DNA of 47,955 nucleotides from a virus. Both the position numbers and the translations under genes were made by a program. Of this stretch, positions 5,629 to 13,182 are shown one piece after another. Each line of letters opens with the position of its first letter. Position 1 is the first letter of the stretch. The notes under the pieces are model-generated. The model was not told the origin of the DNA. It ran no database searches and worked only from the letters and a program-made list of their open reading frames with translations. The stretch is taken from positions 1-47,955 of IMG/VR virus record IMGVR_UViG_3300049825_000166; one strand, 5' to 3'.

Positions 5629-7778
5629 TCCCTTTCGGGGGGATAGGCACGAAGAAGGGACTTGCCGTTTCTTGTGACTTTGCGAATACGGTAGTCATTG
5701 TCTTGGGCCAATTCTTTGATCCGTTGGGTAGGAAGGCCAGTCTGGCGCGAGAGAGTGTGGATCATGAATGGTTCGTCGGGTAGTGACAAGGACGCCGAAC
5801 CCGAACCGGAAGGAAGTCCACCGGCAGCTTCGATCACGGCCGAGGTTACTTGTTCAGCCATCTCATCCGCCGAGTCCTTGTCGGACTTGTATGGCTCGAC
5901 ACTGGCGGAATACACGTAGTCATGTTCGGTGCCGAGATCGAACGTAACCTTGAAACTGTCGGGGGATCCGTGGCTACGATGTTCGCCGCTGATGATTACT
6001 TCGAGTGGGGTCTTGGTGGTCTGTACGTACATTGCAGACGCAAGCCAACGGTGAAAGACACCCGTACCTGAGATGCGGTGGGCCATGCGTCGAGATGACC
6101 CAGACTCTTGACGAGGCTTATGGTAGTGATGTACGATCAGAATGCCAGTGTTGTACTTCTGCTTGAGTCGTAGCAGGTTCGTTAGGATGGGGATGATGTC
6201 GTTGGCACTGTTCTCGTCAACGCCACGGGCCATTAGATAGAGTGGGTCCAACACGACCAAGTGTGGCCGAAGCTTGCGAATGCGAGTCTCAAGCCAACGC
6301 ATCCAGGTCTCGTCTGTGAGTGAGAACCCTTCGTTGTTGAGCAAGTGGATCGGCAGGTCTTTACCGAAGTCAAGGGTTACGTCGCCGTTATGGTCAGACG
6401 TCGTGGCCGGGCCAAGGCCTCGGGAGCCCGCTATACGAAGCAAGCGGTCGTGTACGTCACCCGGTGTGTTTTCTTCTTGGATGATGATAACAGGTCCGTG
6501 CCGAGGTACGGCGAAGGTATTGAGGAAAGGTGTGCCGCTGGCAATACTAACGCCGAGGTCAAGGGTAAATAGGGATTTGAGGGACTTGGGTTCACCGGCA
6601 AGTACGCCGTGTGCTGCTGAGGACCAGATACCTTCTACGAGCCAAGTGGCCCGAGGTAGTGGTCGTGTCATGAAGTCACGGAAGCTGGTTAGTTGTGGGA
6701 GCTTGGTGCGTACAGGTTTGTCGTCGGTGGTATCGATGTCTGTTAGGTTACGGTCAGTACGGTCAGCACGATCAACACGATTGGCCTGAGATTCCTTAGC
6801 TTGGCGCTTGAGATCAACCGGATCTGATTCGTCAACGTCAAGTGCAAGGGCGGCTTTGCGGATCTCATTGACCAGCATGGGTACTTCACGGGTTTGTCCG
6901 CGGTATTTGTTCCACACGCTGGCACGTACGAGAACGAACGTTTGCTCAGGTGTGCAACCTGCACGTAAAAGTAAACCCTCAAGCTCCCAGAGTTTTGCTG
7001 AACGATCGTCGCCGTTGACTACCGACTTGGCCGAGAGTAACTGTCGGGCGCGAACGGACATAGACTTACGCATCTGGTTGAAAACCGTACGGTATGTGGG
7101 TAAGTCATCGGGATCGAAGTCTTCGAAACCAGCAGACTCGGATGCCTGAGCGGCATCGGCCAAAGGCTCGATGATACGGGCCAGATCGTGTGAGATGTAT
7201 GTACGGTCAGCGGCACGGCCGGGCAAGGGTACGAGGCGTACGAGCCAGGGTTCGGGATCTTCGACGGTTACGTGCTTTGTGGATACGCTACCGGGGAAGC
7301 GTAGTACCTTCGTCAAACTCCATCCGCCTTTGTCTGCGCCCGTGGCATATGTCATGGCTTGGTTGAGCTTCTCAAGGCTACGTTGGCGAAGTGGTCGGTC
7401 AAGGAGCCAAAGGGCCTGATAACGGCTCGGGCTTGTTTCCCATGCCAAGGTGGGTAGGAGCCCGAGGGCTTCAAGGGATTCTGGTGGTACGTGGTCTAGG
7501 TCGGCGAATAGCCAGCGGCCAGGGTTCGCGTTCTTGCGCAAGCGGCGAGGTTCAGAGAAAGTACAAGGAGTGAAGTAAAGGTCGGTATTGTGTGTGAGAT
7601 AGTTCAGTATGTCAAGTTTGGCCGACCTGAAGTTTTCAAATGGATAATGTAGTGGACGTTCTCCCCATTCGTTGGTCTTGAAGTTCTTCCCCGACAGGAA
7701 TATAGTTCCGGCAGGTTGCTTGCTGTAGACGGCATTCAAGAAAGAGTATGCGACGTCAGGGTCAGGTGTGACTGACAC
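5625..7778 (-). CDS. Primase-helicase (archaeo-eukaryotic-type primase domain plus RecA-like ATPase)
   Basis: This 717-residue replication protein starts at GTG 7778 with AAGGGAG upstream. The open frame extends to 7871 without a ribosome site. The N-terminal third resembles RepB/PrimPol-type primases, with WLFADLDH, ETSPSRYQALW and VLRFPGSVSTKH as metal, substrate and histidine motifs. A linker leads to a RecA-like domain: Walker A GEPKSLKS, Walker B LVVLDPLY, then an HHYHK motif typical of RepA-like helicases. The C-terminus holds a winged-helix-like segment (LSRQTGLPTQRIKELAQDN). It likely unwinds and primes the origin, and it reads away from the iteron-like region at 8054. Confidence 0.85.
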   Translation of the reverse strand: MSVTPDPDVAYSFLNAVYSKQPAGTIFLSGKNFKTNEWGERPLHYPFENFRSAKLDILNYLTHNTDLYFTPCTFSEPRRLRKNANPGRWLFADLDHVPPESLEALGLLPTLAWETSPSRYQALWLLDRPLRQRSLEKLNQAMTYATGADKGGWSLTKVLRFPGSVSTKHVTVEDPEPWLVRLVPLPGRAADRTYISHDLARIIEPLADAAQASESAGFEDFDPDDLPTYRTVFNQMRKSMSVRARQLLSAKSVVNGDDRSAKLWELEGLLLRAGCTPEQTFVLVRASVWNKYRGQTREVPMLVNEIRKAALALDVDESDPVDLKRQAKESQANRVDRADRTDRNLTDIDTTDDKPVRTKLPQLTSFRDFMTRPLPRATWLVEGIWSSAAHGVLAGEPKSLKSLFTLDLGVSIASGTPFLNTFAVPRHGPVIIIQEENTPGDVHDRLLRIAGSRGLGPATTSDHNGDVTLDFGKDLPIHLLNNEGFSLTDETWMRWLETRIRKLRPHLVVLDPLYLMARGVDENSANDIIPILTNLLRLKQKYNTGILIVHHYHKPRQESGSSRRMAHRISGTGVFHRWLASAMYVQTTKTPLEVIISGEHRSHGSPDSFKVTFDLGTEHDYVYSASVEPYKSDKDSADEMAEQVTSAVIEAAGGLPSGSGSASLSLPDEPFMIHTLSRQTGLPTQRIKELAQDNDYRIRKVTRNGKSLLRAYPPERD

Positions 7779-7896
7779 TTTGTGGGTTCTCCCTTCCCGG
7801 TATGCTATGTAGAGTGGTATATGTTGTGTAGCTAACCCGCCATTGTACAGGGGGGAGGCAGCTAATGCCACGTGAAGCTATTGGAAATGGTTTGTG

Positions 7897-7905
7897 TGCT
7901 ATGCT
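7897..7905 (+). promoter_or_regulatory. Extended -10 promoter candidate
   Basis: TGCTATGCT is an exact copy of the extended -10 found at the 1745 leftward promoter. No good -35 is seen 16-18 bases upstream. Transcription from about 7911 would produce the structured RNA that ends in the hairpin at 8008-8052. Confidence 0.4.
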
Positions 7906-8007
7906 GGACCAAGGCAGTCCGGTTACGGCGAAACGTATAGGGCCTGCGAGCTACTCCCTTCGCCCAGGTCTTGTGCGTACGGGCTGTCCCTCCGGGAAGG
8001 AAACGTT

Positions 8008-8052
8008 CCCCCCTTGTCAGTGCGGTCGTGGGCTACCACCTGGCAAGGGGGG
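8008..8052 (+). other. Long GC-rich hairpin
   Basis: CCCCCCTTGTCAG (8008-8020) pairs over 13 positions, with one G-T, with CTGGCAAGGGGGG (8040-8052). The loop contains a second small hairpin, GTGG-GCTA-CCAC. There is no T-tract on either strand. It could end a small RNA, or form part of an origin or leader structure. Confidence 0.65.
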
Positions 8053-8053
8053 A

Positions 8054-8098
8054 GGCGATTGAGAGGCGGGTTAAGAGCCGGGTTGAGGGGCGATTAGA
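8054..8098 (+). repeat. Iteron-like quasi-repeats (4 units)
   Basis: Four consecutive 11-12-base units, GGCGATTGAGA, GGCGGGTTAAGA, GCCGGGTTGAG and GGGCGATTAGA, share a GGCGRKT core in the same orientation. They lie about 280 bases from the start of the primase-helicase gene. The arrangement resembles initiator-binding iterons, but unit similarity is imperfect. Confidence 0.45.
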
Positions 8099-8121
8099 GT
8101 GTATGTGCCAAGGACTGGCCC

Positions 8122-8130
8122 TATATAGCA
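8122..8130 (-). promoter_or_regulatory. Leftward promoter candidate for the primase-helicase
   Basis: The minus strand reads TGCTATATA, an extended -10, with an AT-rich segment (AGTAAT) 18 bases upstream. It points toward the primase-helicase gene, whose start is about 340 bases away, across the repeats and hairpin. Confidence 0.35.
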
Positions 8131-8176
8131 ATACGCGCGTGCGCAATTACTAAGCATGTGCTCGGGAGCCCGCACG

Positions 8177-8206
8177 TTAGGCCTGGGATATCAGGGATGC
8201 TATGCT
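8177..8206 (+). promoter_or_regulatory. Late-operon promoter candidate
   Basis: TTAGGC (8177-8182) and TATGCT (8201-8206) are 18 bases apart, with TGC directly before the -10. It is the third copy of TGCTATGCT in the genome. Transcription would begin near 8213 and enter the late operon through the 8277-8329 hairpin. Confidence 0.5.
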
Positions 8207-8276
8207 ACGGGCAGCGGGTAACGCACTGAAGTCCTTCTTAGTATTCCCGCCTGTTGTACCTTTGGATAGTAACGGG

Positions 8277-8329
8277 GGTGAGAGTTTAGGGGTTGGGTGA
8301 GAATAACCTACGTAACCTAAACTCTCACC
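8277..8329 (+). promoter_or_regulatory. Leader hairpin before the late operon
   Basis: GGTGAGAGTTTAGG (8277-8290) and CCTAAACTCTCACC (8316-8329) form a perfect 14-bp stem with a 25-base loop, in which GGTT and AACC can pair further. It lies between the promoter at 8177-8206 and the first late ribosome site. It has no T-tract. A control element (attenuator, protein-binding site or stability hairpin) is likelier than a terminator. Confidence 0.65.
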
Positions 8330-8364
8330 TCTAATCGAACCAAATGCGAAGGGAGCATTTCGGC

Positions 8365-8571
8365 ATGGGTAAGAAAAAGCGAAAGAAGAACCAGGAAGCT
8401 CGGCGGCAAAGTGCCGCTGAACGTACGATGGCTTATGGTGAGTTGAACTTGGCCGAGCGGCTCGGGTTGCTCGAAGGTCGTCGTGGTGCCTCAGCTAAGG
8501 AACGAGCACGACTGGAGCGTGTCGCTGCGCTCGTACGTGCGGAAGAAACCCAACGGGATCTTGTGGCATGA
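8365..8571 (+). CDS. Small basic helical protein, first gene of the rightward unit
   Basis: This gene encodes 68 residues from ATG 8365. AAGGGAG lies about 10 bases upstream, and the ATG-like codon at 8344 has no ribosome site. The N-terminus is extremely basic (MGKKKRKKNQEARRQ) and the rest is helical with Arg/Glu/Ala. It may bind nucleic acid. It is coupled by ATGA overlap to the wall-lyase gene. Confidence 0.6.
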   Translation: MGKKKRKKNQEARRQSAAERTMAYGELNLAERLGLLEGRRGASAKERARLERVAALVRAEETQRDLVA

Positions 8572-8954
8572 GCAAAGACAAATGGCGTATGTGGGCCTTT
8601 ATTTTCTTTGCGGGATTTTGGGTGATGCTTTGGGCCTACGTAGCTGAGGAGGCAAGTGGTCATGGGAAGGGAGTGCCCAACACTGTGGACGTTGCCGCAC
8701 ACAAACATTTTGGAACTGGAAGCCTTGGCCAGAAAGTGCTTCGGGTCGTCAGATGCGAGAGTGGTTACCGTGTCAACGCCCGATCACGCGATGGCCGGTA
8801 CTTCGGACTTCTTCAGTTTGATCTGGGAACATGGCGCTCGGTCGGGGGAACGGGTGACCCTGCGTCTGCATCCGCCGACACGCAGTTGAAACTCGGTCGC
8901 CGTCTGTACAATCGTCGTGGATGGCAGCCCTGGCCAGTATGTGGGAGGGTATGA
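8568..8954 (+). CDS. Rpf/transglycosylase-like cell-wall lyase, membrane anchored
   Basis: This gene encodes 128 residues. A hydrophobic segment at about 8-26 is a signal anchor. From about 55 the sequence VLRVVRCESGYRVNARSRDG and YFGLLQFDLGTW matches the transglycosylase-like/resuscitation-promoting-factor fold, with Glu64 as the expected catalytic acid and a terminal WPVCG typical of the family. It would cleave glycan strands of peptidoglycan. Its position far upstream of the amidase and holin suggests use outside final lysis, such as injection or priming of the wall. Virion association is not shown. Confidence 0.8.
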   Translation: MSKDKWRMWAFIFFAGFWVMLWAYVAEEASGHGKGVPNTVDVAAHKHFGTGSLGQKVLRVVRCESGYRVNARSRDGRYFGLLQFDLGTWRSVGGTGDPASASADTQLKLGRRLYNRRGWQPWPVCGRV

Positions 8955-9139
8955 TGGCTAAGAAAGCGGAGCGACGAACGATTGTTGAACTTCATCATGA
9001 GGATCACGTTGTTGCTCCTTGGTCACTAGTCGTCATATTGCCTGGACAACGTGGGCCTCAATACGCATGCGCACGAGCATCGCCGCCATTCACGCCGATC
9101 ATGCCGACACTTCTTCGTCAAACCCATGGAGCCCCCTGA
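8954..9139 (+). CDS. Unknown small protein
   Basis: This gene encodes 61 residues from ATG 8954. An adjacent ATG at 8951 overlaps the previous TGA, but GGGAGGG sits better for 8954. Short and without a recognised family, it ends in a TGATG overlap with the next gene. Coding status rests on the tight overlaps at both ends. Confidence 0.45.
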   Translation: MAKKAERRTIVELHHEDHVVAPWSLVVILPGQRGPQYACARASPPFTPIMPTLLRQTHGAP

Positions 9140-9345
9140 TGCCTCGCTACTACGTCCGCTCGTATTGGACACACGTCACGATCCTCGATATTCCAGACCT
9201 TGAATGGGTCCCGCCAGGAGACCCTGATGATGAGCCACCTGAAGTTCTGATGGATGCGATGCGCGGAGTCGGTGATCTCACAGACTGGGACATCCAGATC
9301 CTCCCTCCATTGACACCATGGAACGAACGGGAAAGTCATGAGTAA
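9139..9345 (+). CDS. Unknown small acidic protein
   Basis: This gene encodes 68 residues from ATG 9139 overlapping the previous stop. It is acidic with many Pro, Asp and Trp (LEWVPPGDPDDEPPE). No family is recognised. The longer frame beginning at 9019 lies within the previous gene and lacks a ribosome site. Confidence 0.5.
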   Translation: MPRYYVRSYWTHVTILDIPDLEWVPPGDPDDEPPEVLMDAMRGVGDLTDWDIQILPPLTPWNERESHE

Positions 9346-9571
9346 GCTTCGCGTAATACACTCACGGGCGTCGCTTCTCCTGCACGCATTCCTACTTCCG
9401 CGCCACGTTGAAGAGCCATTTCGTGGCGTGCGTATGCGTATCGCATGGTTCGCCTACAGTGTGGGCGCTATCTTCGATCCCCATGATTGGGTGAACGTCG
9501 ATTGGGTCGAGCGTATGCCTACGTACTCAGACCCGGACGCAATTGCCATTGCCCAAGAGTGGGAGGTCTGA
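9338..9571 (+). CDS. Unknown small protein
   Basis: This gene encodes 77 residues. The ATG overlaps the previous gene by 8 bases. Residues 1-45 are moderately hydrophobic and basic, the rest acidic (DWVNVDWVERMPTYSDPDA). No family is recognised. It is part of a chain of small genes before the terminase. Confidence 0.5.
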   Translation: MSKLRVIHSRASLLLHAFLLPRHVEEPFRGVRMRIAWFAYSVGAIFDPHDWVNVDWVERMPTYSDPDAIAIAQEWEV

Positions 9572-9572
9572 C

Positions 9573-9791
9573 ATGACTGTTGAACCTGAAAAGGTAAAGC
9601 GAAGAAACATCGTAGACAAGGCTAACGCTCTTGGGTACTCTATTATGGCCGACGGTTTTGTAACTGCTGGGATAACGGTTTACTCTCTTCATCGTATGTT
9701 CGGTGAGGCTGAATATCGTTCTACTCATCTGGACGCGCTTGAGCGGTTTCTTGACGGTGTCCACGATCGGCGCATAGGGAAGGCGTCGTGA
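9573..9791 (+). CDS. Unknown small protein
   Basis: This gene encodes 72 residues from ATG 9573 with GGGAGG close upstream. It is charged and partly helical (STHLDALERFLDGVHDRRIG). No family is recognised. The upstream in-frame extension overlaps the previous gene and is rejected. Confidence 0.5.
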   Translation: MTVEPEKVKRRNIVDKANALGYSIMADGFVTAGITVYSLHRMFGEAEYRSTHLDALERFLDGVHDRRIGKAS

Positions 9792-9792
9792 T

Positions 9793-10620
9793 ATGGCCGT
9801 CAGTCGATCCAAGATCATGCGCAAGCATCAGCAAGGTGTCAAATGTTCCGGCACTGTCAAGCTGCCCGACGGCACTCGTCGGCGTTGCAAAGGTTGGGCG
9901 ATCATGGGCCTTGCCGTCTGTGCAATGCATGGCGGTAACACGAAGGCAGCCCGTGCAAAGGCCGACCGTGTCATGGCAGAGATGGAGGCCAAGTTCCTGA
10001 TGAAGCGTGAAGCTACCAAGCTACTCAAGCGTCTAGGTGGTCGCCTTGACATTGACCCTGTGGATGCTATCTTCGAATGTGTGCAGGAGTCCGCGGCCAA
10101 CGTTGCGGTGTTGCGCTCATACGTAGAGAAGCTAGATATCGAGGTTGCTGATGATGGTGCCATTGTCTTCCCCGAGAAAGAAATTGAGTGGGACAAGGGA
10201 GGCACATACGTACCGGCCCGCATCCACGCAATTGTCGACCTGTATAACCAAGAACGAGACAGGCTTGTCAAGTTCAGCAAGTTCGCAATCGATGCGGGGC
10301 TGGATGAGCGTAAGGTGCGTGTTGCTGAGTCACAGGCACAAGAGTTGGGACGCGCGTTCGCGGCCACTCTAGATGCAATGGCAGACCGCTTGCCTCAGGA
10401 TGTGCGTGAGGATATGCGGATGCTACTGGCACAGAACCTTCGTGGCCTGGCCGGGCCTCAGCTGTCGTCCGGCATTCCTGATGATGAAGAATTCGATGAC
10501 GAACCGCACGCACCGAAGCAAGGATCTAAGGGCGCACACAAGGGCGCGACTACACCACGTAATCCTCATACCGTAGCAAAGTCAAATCGAGTGAAAGCAA
10601 GGGAGGCAAAGAAAGCATGA
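9793..10620 (+). CDS. Terminase small subunit-like protein
   Basis: This gene encodes 275 residues. The N-terminal 60 residues contain a cysteine/histidine module (KCSGT, RRRCKGW, AVCAMHGG) like the zinc-ribbon start of many actinophage small terminases. A long helical middle (DERKVRVAESQAQELGRAF) follows, then a basic C-terminal tail. Its place shortly before the large terminase supports recognition of phage DNA for packaging. Assignment rests on context and general features rather than a diagnostic motif. Confidence 0.6.
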   Translation: MAVSRSKIMRKHQQGVKCSGTVKLPDGTRRRCKGWAIMGLAVCAMHGGNTKAARAKADRVMAEMEAKFLMKREATKLLKRLGGRLDIDPVDAIFECVQESAANVAVLRSYVEKLDIEVADDGAIVFPEKEIEWDKGGTYVPARIHAIVDLYNQERDRLVKFSKFAIDAGLDERKVRVAESQAQELGRAFAATLDAMADRLPQDVREDMRMLLAQNLRGLAGPQLSSGIPDDEEFDDEPHAPKQGSKGAHKGATTPRNPHTVAKSNRVKAREAKKA

Positions 10621-10892
10621 TCGAGACACACATTCACCCCGAGAACTTCGGTGTTAGCCTGGCGGGTGACTCAGAAACCGGCGAGATCACGGCTCGTATC
10701 TTAATGGTGCAAGCCACTGACGACCAGATGATTGCTGTGCATCTCAACGAGGTACAGGCTCAACGTGCTGCCTTCCTACTCGGCTGTAGTCGTGAAGAGA
10801 TGGTGGAAGAGCGTGAACGCATGGAGGCAGCATCCAAGCTCGAGGTTGCCCGACCGGGTATGGTGCCGCAGGGAGCGAGGTTGCCTCGATGA
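10617..10892 (+). CDS. Unknown protein between terminase genes
   Basis: This gene encodes 91 residues. The ATG overlaps the previous stop (ATGA). The first half is beta-rich, the second helical and charged (LLGCSREEMVEERERMEAAS). No family is recognised. It lies between the terminase subunits, so a packaging role is possible. Confidence 0.5.
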   Translation: MIETHIHPENFGVSLAGDSETGEITARILMVQATDDQMIAVHLNEVQAQRAAFLLGCSREEMVEERERMEAASKLEVARPGMVPQGARLPR

Positions 10893-11128
10893 GTGAGAAG
10901 GTGTTGGACCTCAACCGTAAGGTCAGTGACATGGATATGTATATCCGTGTCGTATGCGCCGACAGCGCCAAAGGCCGCGATCACCGAGTGTACCTTGTCC
11001 GCCCGGCTGTCAATGAGGTTGATATCAGCTCGCTTTGCTCAGGTTTCAACTTTGAGGCTGATGCAGTTGGTATCAACATTCTAACGCTTCGCATTCTCGG
11101 AGCCGTACTTGTGGAAGGCAGAGATTGA
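10889..11128 (+). CDS. Unknown small protein
   Basis: This gene encodes 79 residues from an ATGA overlap with the previous gene. Mixed alpha/beta, soluble and without signals. No family is recognised. It is coupled by TGATG to the next gene. Confidence 0.5.
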   Translation: MSEKVLDLNRKVSDMDMYIRVVCADSAKGRDHRVYLVRPAVNEVDISSLCSGFNFEADAVGINILTLRILGAVLVEGRD

Positions 11129-11313
11129 TGGAACCTACGTGCTTCGTGTGTTACCAAAAGTGTGAAGGCCTAACCAGTACCAACGGCTGGAATATGATCG
11201 ATGACAGGATTACCGCCACGCCGGGTAATCCGTTAGGTGAGCAAGTGTTTTGTGATAAGCACATGCCGGAACCTGTCGGTCGCGTTGCGCCATTGGAAGA
11301 CTGGCCGCAATAG
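11128..11313 (+). CDS. Small cysteine-rich protein
   Basis: This gene encodes 61 residues from ATG 11128. CFVCYQKC near the start and CDKH later could coordinate zinc. No family is recognised. It precedes the large terminase by one base. Confidence 0.5.
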   Translation: MEPTCFVCYQKCEGLTSTNGWNMIDDRITATPGNPLGEQVFCDKHMPEPVGRVAPLEDWPQ

Positions 11314-11314
11314 C

Positions 11315-12853
11315 TTGAGTACCCTGGCACCCAATCCGCTCTGGCTCCTGGCCGACGAGCTAGATCCACCGAATGGTGGTCTGGTTGACGATCCGGTTGC
11401 ATGGGGTCAAGACAAGATGGGTGCCTACTGTTGGAGCAAGATCGATGAGATCTGCCAGTCCGTCGTTGACAACCGCTTCACGGCCGTACACTCGTGTCAC
11501 GGCATTGGTAAGTCTTGGTCTGCCGGTGGCCTGATTGTGCCGTGGTGGATTGACGTTCACCCCGTGGGTAGCGCGAAGGTAGTCACCACGGCACCAACGT
11601 CGGCGCAGGTGGACGCTATCCTCTGGGGTGAGATTGATAGCACTCATGCCAAGCTTCAGATGCGAGGCAAGATCACAGCTAGTGGTTTCCCCAAGTGGCA
11701 TATTGGCCGTCAGCTCGTGGCCTTCGGTCGTAAGCCTCAGGACCTAAAGAATGAAGAGCAGGCACGGCAGGCATTCCAGGGTATCCACGCCAAGTACGTG
11801 CTAGTCGTACTCGACGAGGCGTGTGGCGTACCGGGATGGCTATGGGATGCGGCGATGGCGCTCGTTACTAACCGCTACTGTCGGATCCTTGCCATCGGTA
11901 ACCCGGACGACCCGACGAGCCGGTTCAAGGAAGTATGTATGCAATCCAAGAACTGGAACGTCATTCACGTAGACGCATACGACAGCCCACTGTTCACAGG
12001 CGAGTACGTGCCGGACTACCTGCGTGATCTGCTCATTAGTCCCGAGTGGGTGGAAGAGATGCGTGAGGAGTGGGGCGAGGATTCCCCTATCTTCCAAAGC
12101 AAGGTTCGTGGCCGGTTCCCAGAAGACAGTGAAATTGCGGTCATCCCTTGGTCGTTCATGGTCAAGCGCCGGAACATCGAGGTTGAATACACCGATTGGG
12201 AACTACAACCGAATGAGCTTGGTATTGACCCTGCCGCTGGAGGTGACCAGTTCTCCATTCACTGGCGTACCGGACCGAAGTGGCGAGGCAAGTGGAACTT
12301 CACCCACAAGGACACGATGATTTCTGTGGGCGAGTGTGTGCGTATCATCCTTGAGACAGGTGCCACACGGGTTAAGATCGACAGCATTGGCATCGGAAAG
12401 GGGGTTGCAGATCGACTCACCGAGGTACTGCGTGAGCAAGACATTCCCTGTGAAGTGGTTCAAGTCCACACAGGTACTCCCGCAAGGAGTAAAAAGGGAA
12501 AGCTCTTGTTCAAGTCCCTCCGTTGTCAACTGTGGTGGGAGGTAGGTCGTCGGCCGATGGAGCGTGGGGAGGTTGATCTTTCCGAACTAGATGATCGCAC
12601 CGCTGCCCAGCTTACGTCGGTGCAGTATTCCATCAGCAGCACGGGACGAATTGATATCGAACCCAAGGCCGATACGAAGGCCAGGATCAAAAGGTCTCCC
12701 GATGATGCTGATGCATACCTGTTGGCCTACTTCTCACCCACACTTACGGATCCAGGGCCGGGAGGCAGCGTAAGCAAAGGCCCCGAAACCGAAGAGCCGG
12801 TTATCCGCAAGGGTGACCTCGTACTGAAAGGCCGAAAGTATGCCGACCGATGA
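11315..12853 (+). CDS. terL: Terminase large subunit
   Basis: This gene encodes 512 residues from TTG 11315, directly after the previous stop. The frame upstream lies inside the preceding gene. The ATPase domain shows a Walker A-like HSCHGIGKSW (residues about 59-68) and a Walker B VVLDEA (Asp167, Glu168). The C-terminal nuclease domain has acidic motifs GIDPAAGGD, KIDSIGIGKG and DDADAYLLAY, as in RNase-H-fold terminases. It powers DNA translocation into the prohead and cuts concatemers. The TTG start has only a weak ribosome site, so expression may rely on coupling. Confidence 0.92.
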   Translation: MSTLAPNPLWLLADELDPPNGGLVDDPVAWGQDKMGAYCWSKIDEICQSVVDNRFTAVHSCHGIGKSWSAGGLIVPWWIDVHPVGSAKVVTTAPTSAQVDAILWGEIDSTHAKLQMRGKITASGFPKWHIGRQLVAFGRKPQDLKNEEQARQAFQGIHAKYVLVVLDEACGVPGWLWDAAMALVTNRYCRILAIGNPDDPTSRFKEVCMQSKNWNVIHVDAYDSPLFTGEYVPDYLRDLLISPEWVEEMREEWGEDSPIFQSKVRGRFPEDSEIAVIPWSFMVKRRNIEVEYTDWELQPNELGIDPAAGGDQFSIHWRTGPKWRGKWNFTHKDTMISVGECVRIILETGATRVKIDSIGIGKGVADRLTEVLREQDIPCEVVQVHTGTPARSKKGKLLFKSLRCQLWWEVGRRPMERGEVDLSELDDRTAAQLTSVQYSISSTGRIDIEPKADTKARIKRSPDDADAYLLAYFSPTLTDPGPGGSVSKGPETEEPVIRKGDLVLKGRKYADR

Positions 12854-13067
12854 ACTAACTCCTCGTCAACGTGCTGAGGCTGCTATCGTTCCGCCTGATG
12901 ACACAAGTATTCTTGTTGGATGGGTGTTGGTTTGTGAATGGGCTTCGTCTTCTGGTGAGGGTGCTTACTTGTCCATTCTTCAGTCAGAGGACTTGCCTAG
13001 TTGGAAACGCCACGCCTACGCAGACAAAGCCGGAGATGATGGATATTGGGGTGCTGATGACAGCTAG
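12840..13067 (+). CDS. Unknown small protein
   Basis: This gene encodes 75 residues. The ATG lies inside the 3' end of the large terminase gene. It is acidic, with a tryptophan-rich centre. No family is recognised. Overlaps with both neighbours support it weakly. Confidence 0.45.
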   Translation: MPTDELTPRQRAEAAIVPPDDTSILVGWVLVCEWASSSGEGAYLSILQSEDLPSWKRHAYADKAGDDGYWGADDS

Positions 13068-13182
13068 TCTCACATTCGAATGGTGGAAGGTAGTGGGCGG
13101 AGGCCTTGGCCTAGCGTGGGTGGGTATTCTGTTGTGGATGTTGTGGATCAACTCTAAGCCGAAACGAAAGGGCAAGCGGTAG
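13057..13182 (+). CDS. Very small membrane protein
   Basis: This gene encodes 41 residues from ATG 13057. One transmembrane helix (GGGLGLAWVGILLWMLWI) is followed by a highly basic tail (KPKRKGKR), giving a clear membrane orientation with the tail inside. It ends directly before the portal gene. Its role is unknown. Confidence 0.5.
   Translation: MTASLTFEWWKVVGGGLGLAWVGILLWMLWINSKPKRKGKR

Larger units (their letters stand above)
7779..8364. other. 586-bp non-coding control/origin candidate region
   Basis: No supported gene lies here. Short frames on the plus strand lack ribosome sites and have unlikely composition. The interval holds three promoter candidates, a long hairpin (8008-8052), four 11-12-bp quasi-repeats (8054-8098) and a leader hairpin (8277-8329). 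It separates the minus-strand primase-helicase gene from the rightward late operon. Confidence 0.6.

Noticed and set aside
7779-7871. Longer N-terminus of the primase-helicase
   Set aside because: TTG at 7871 lacks a ribosome site, whereas GTG 7778 has AAGGGAG at acceptable distance.
7865-8153. Overlapping plus-strand open frames of 60-67 codons
   Set aside because: No ribosome sites, three overlapping frames of similar length, and the sequence is dominated by hairpins and repeats.
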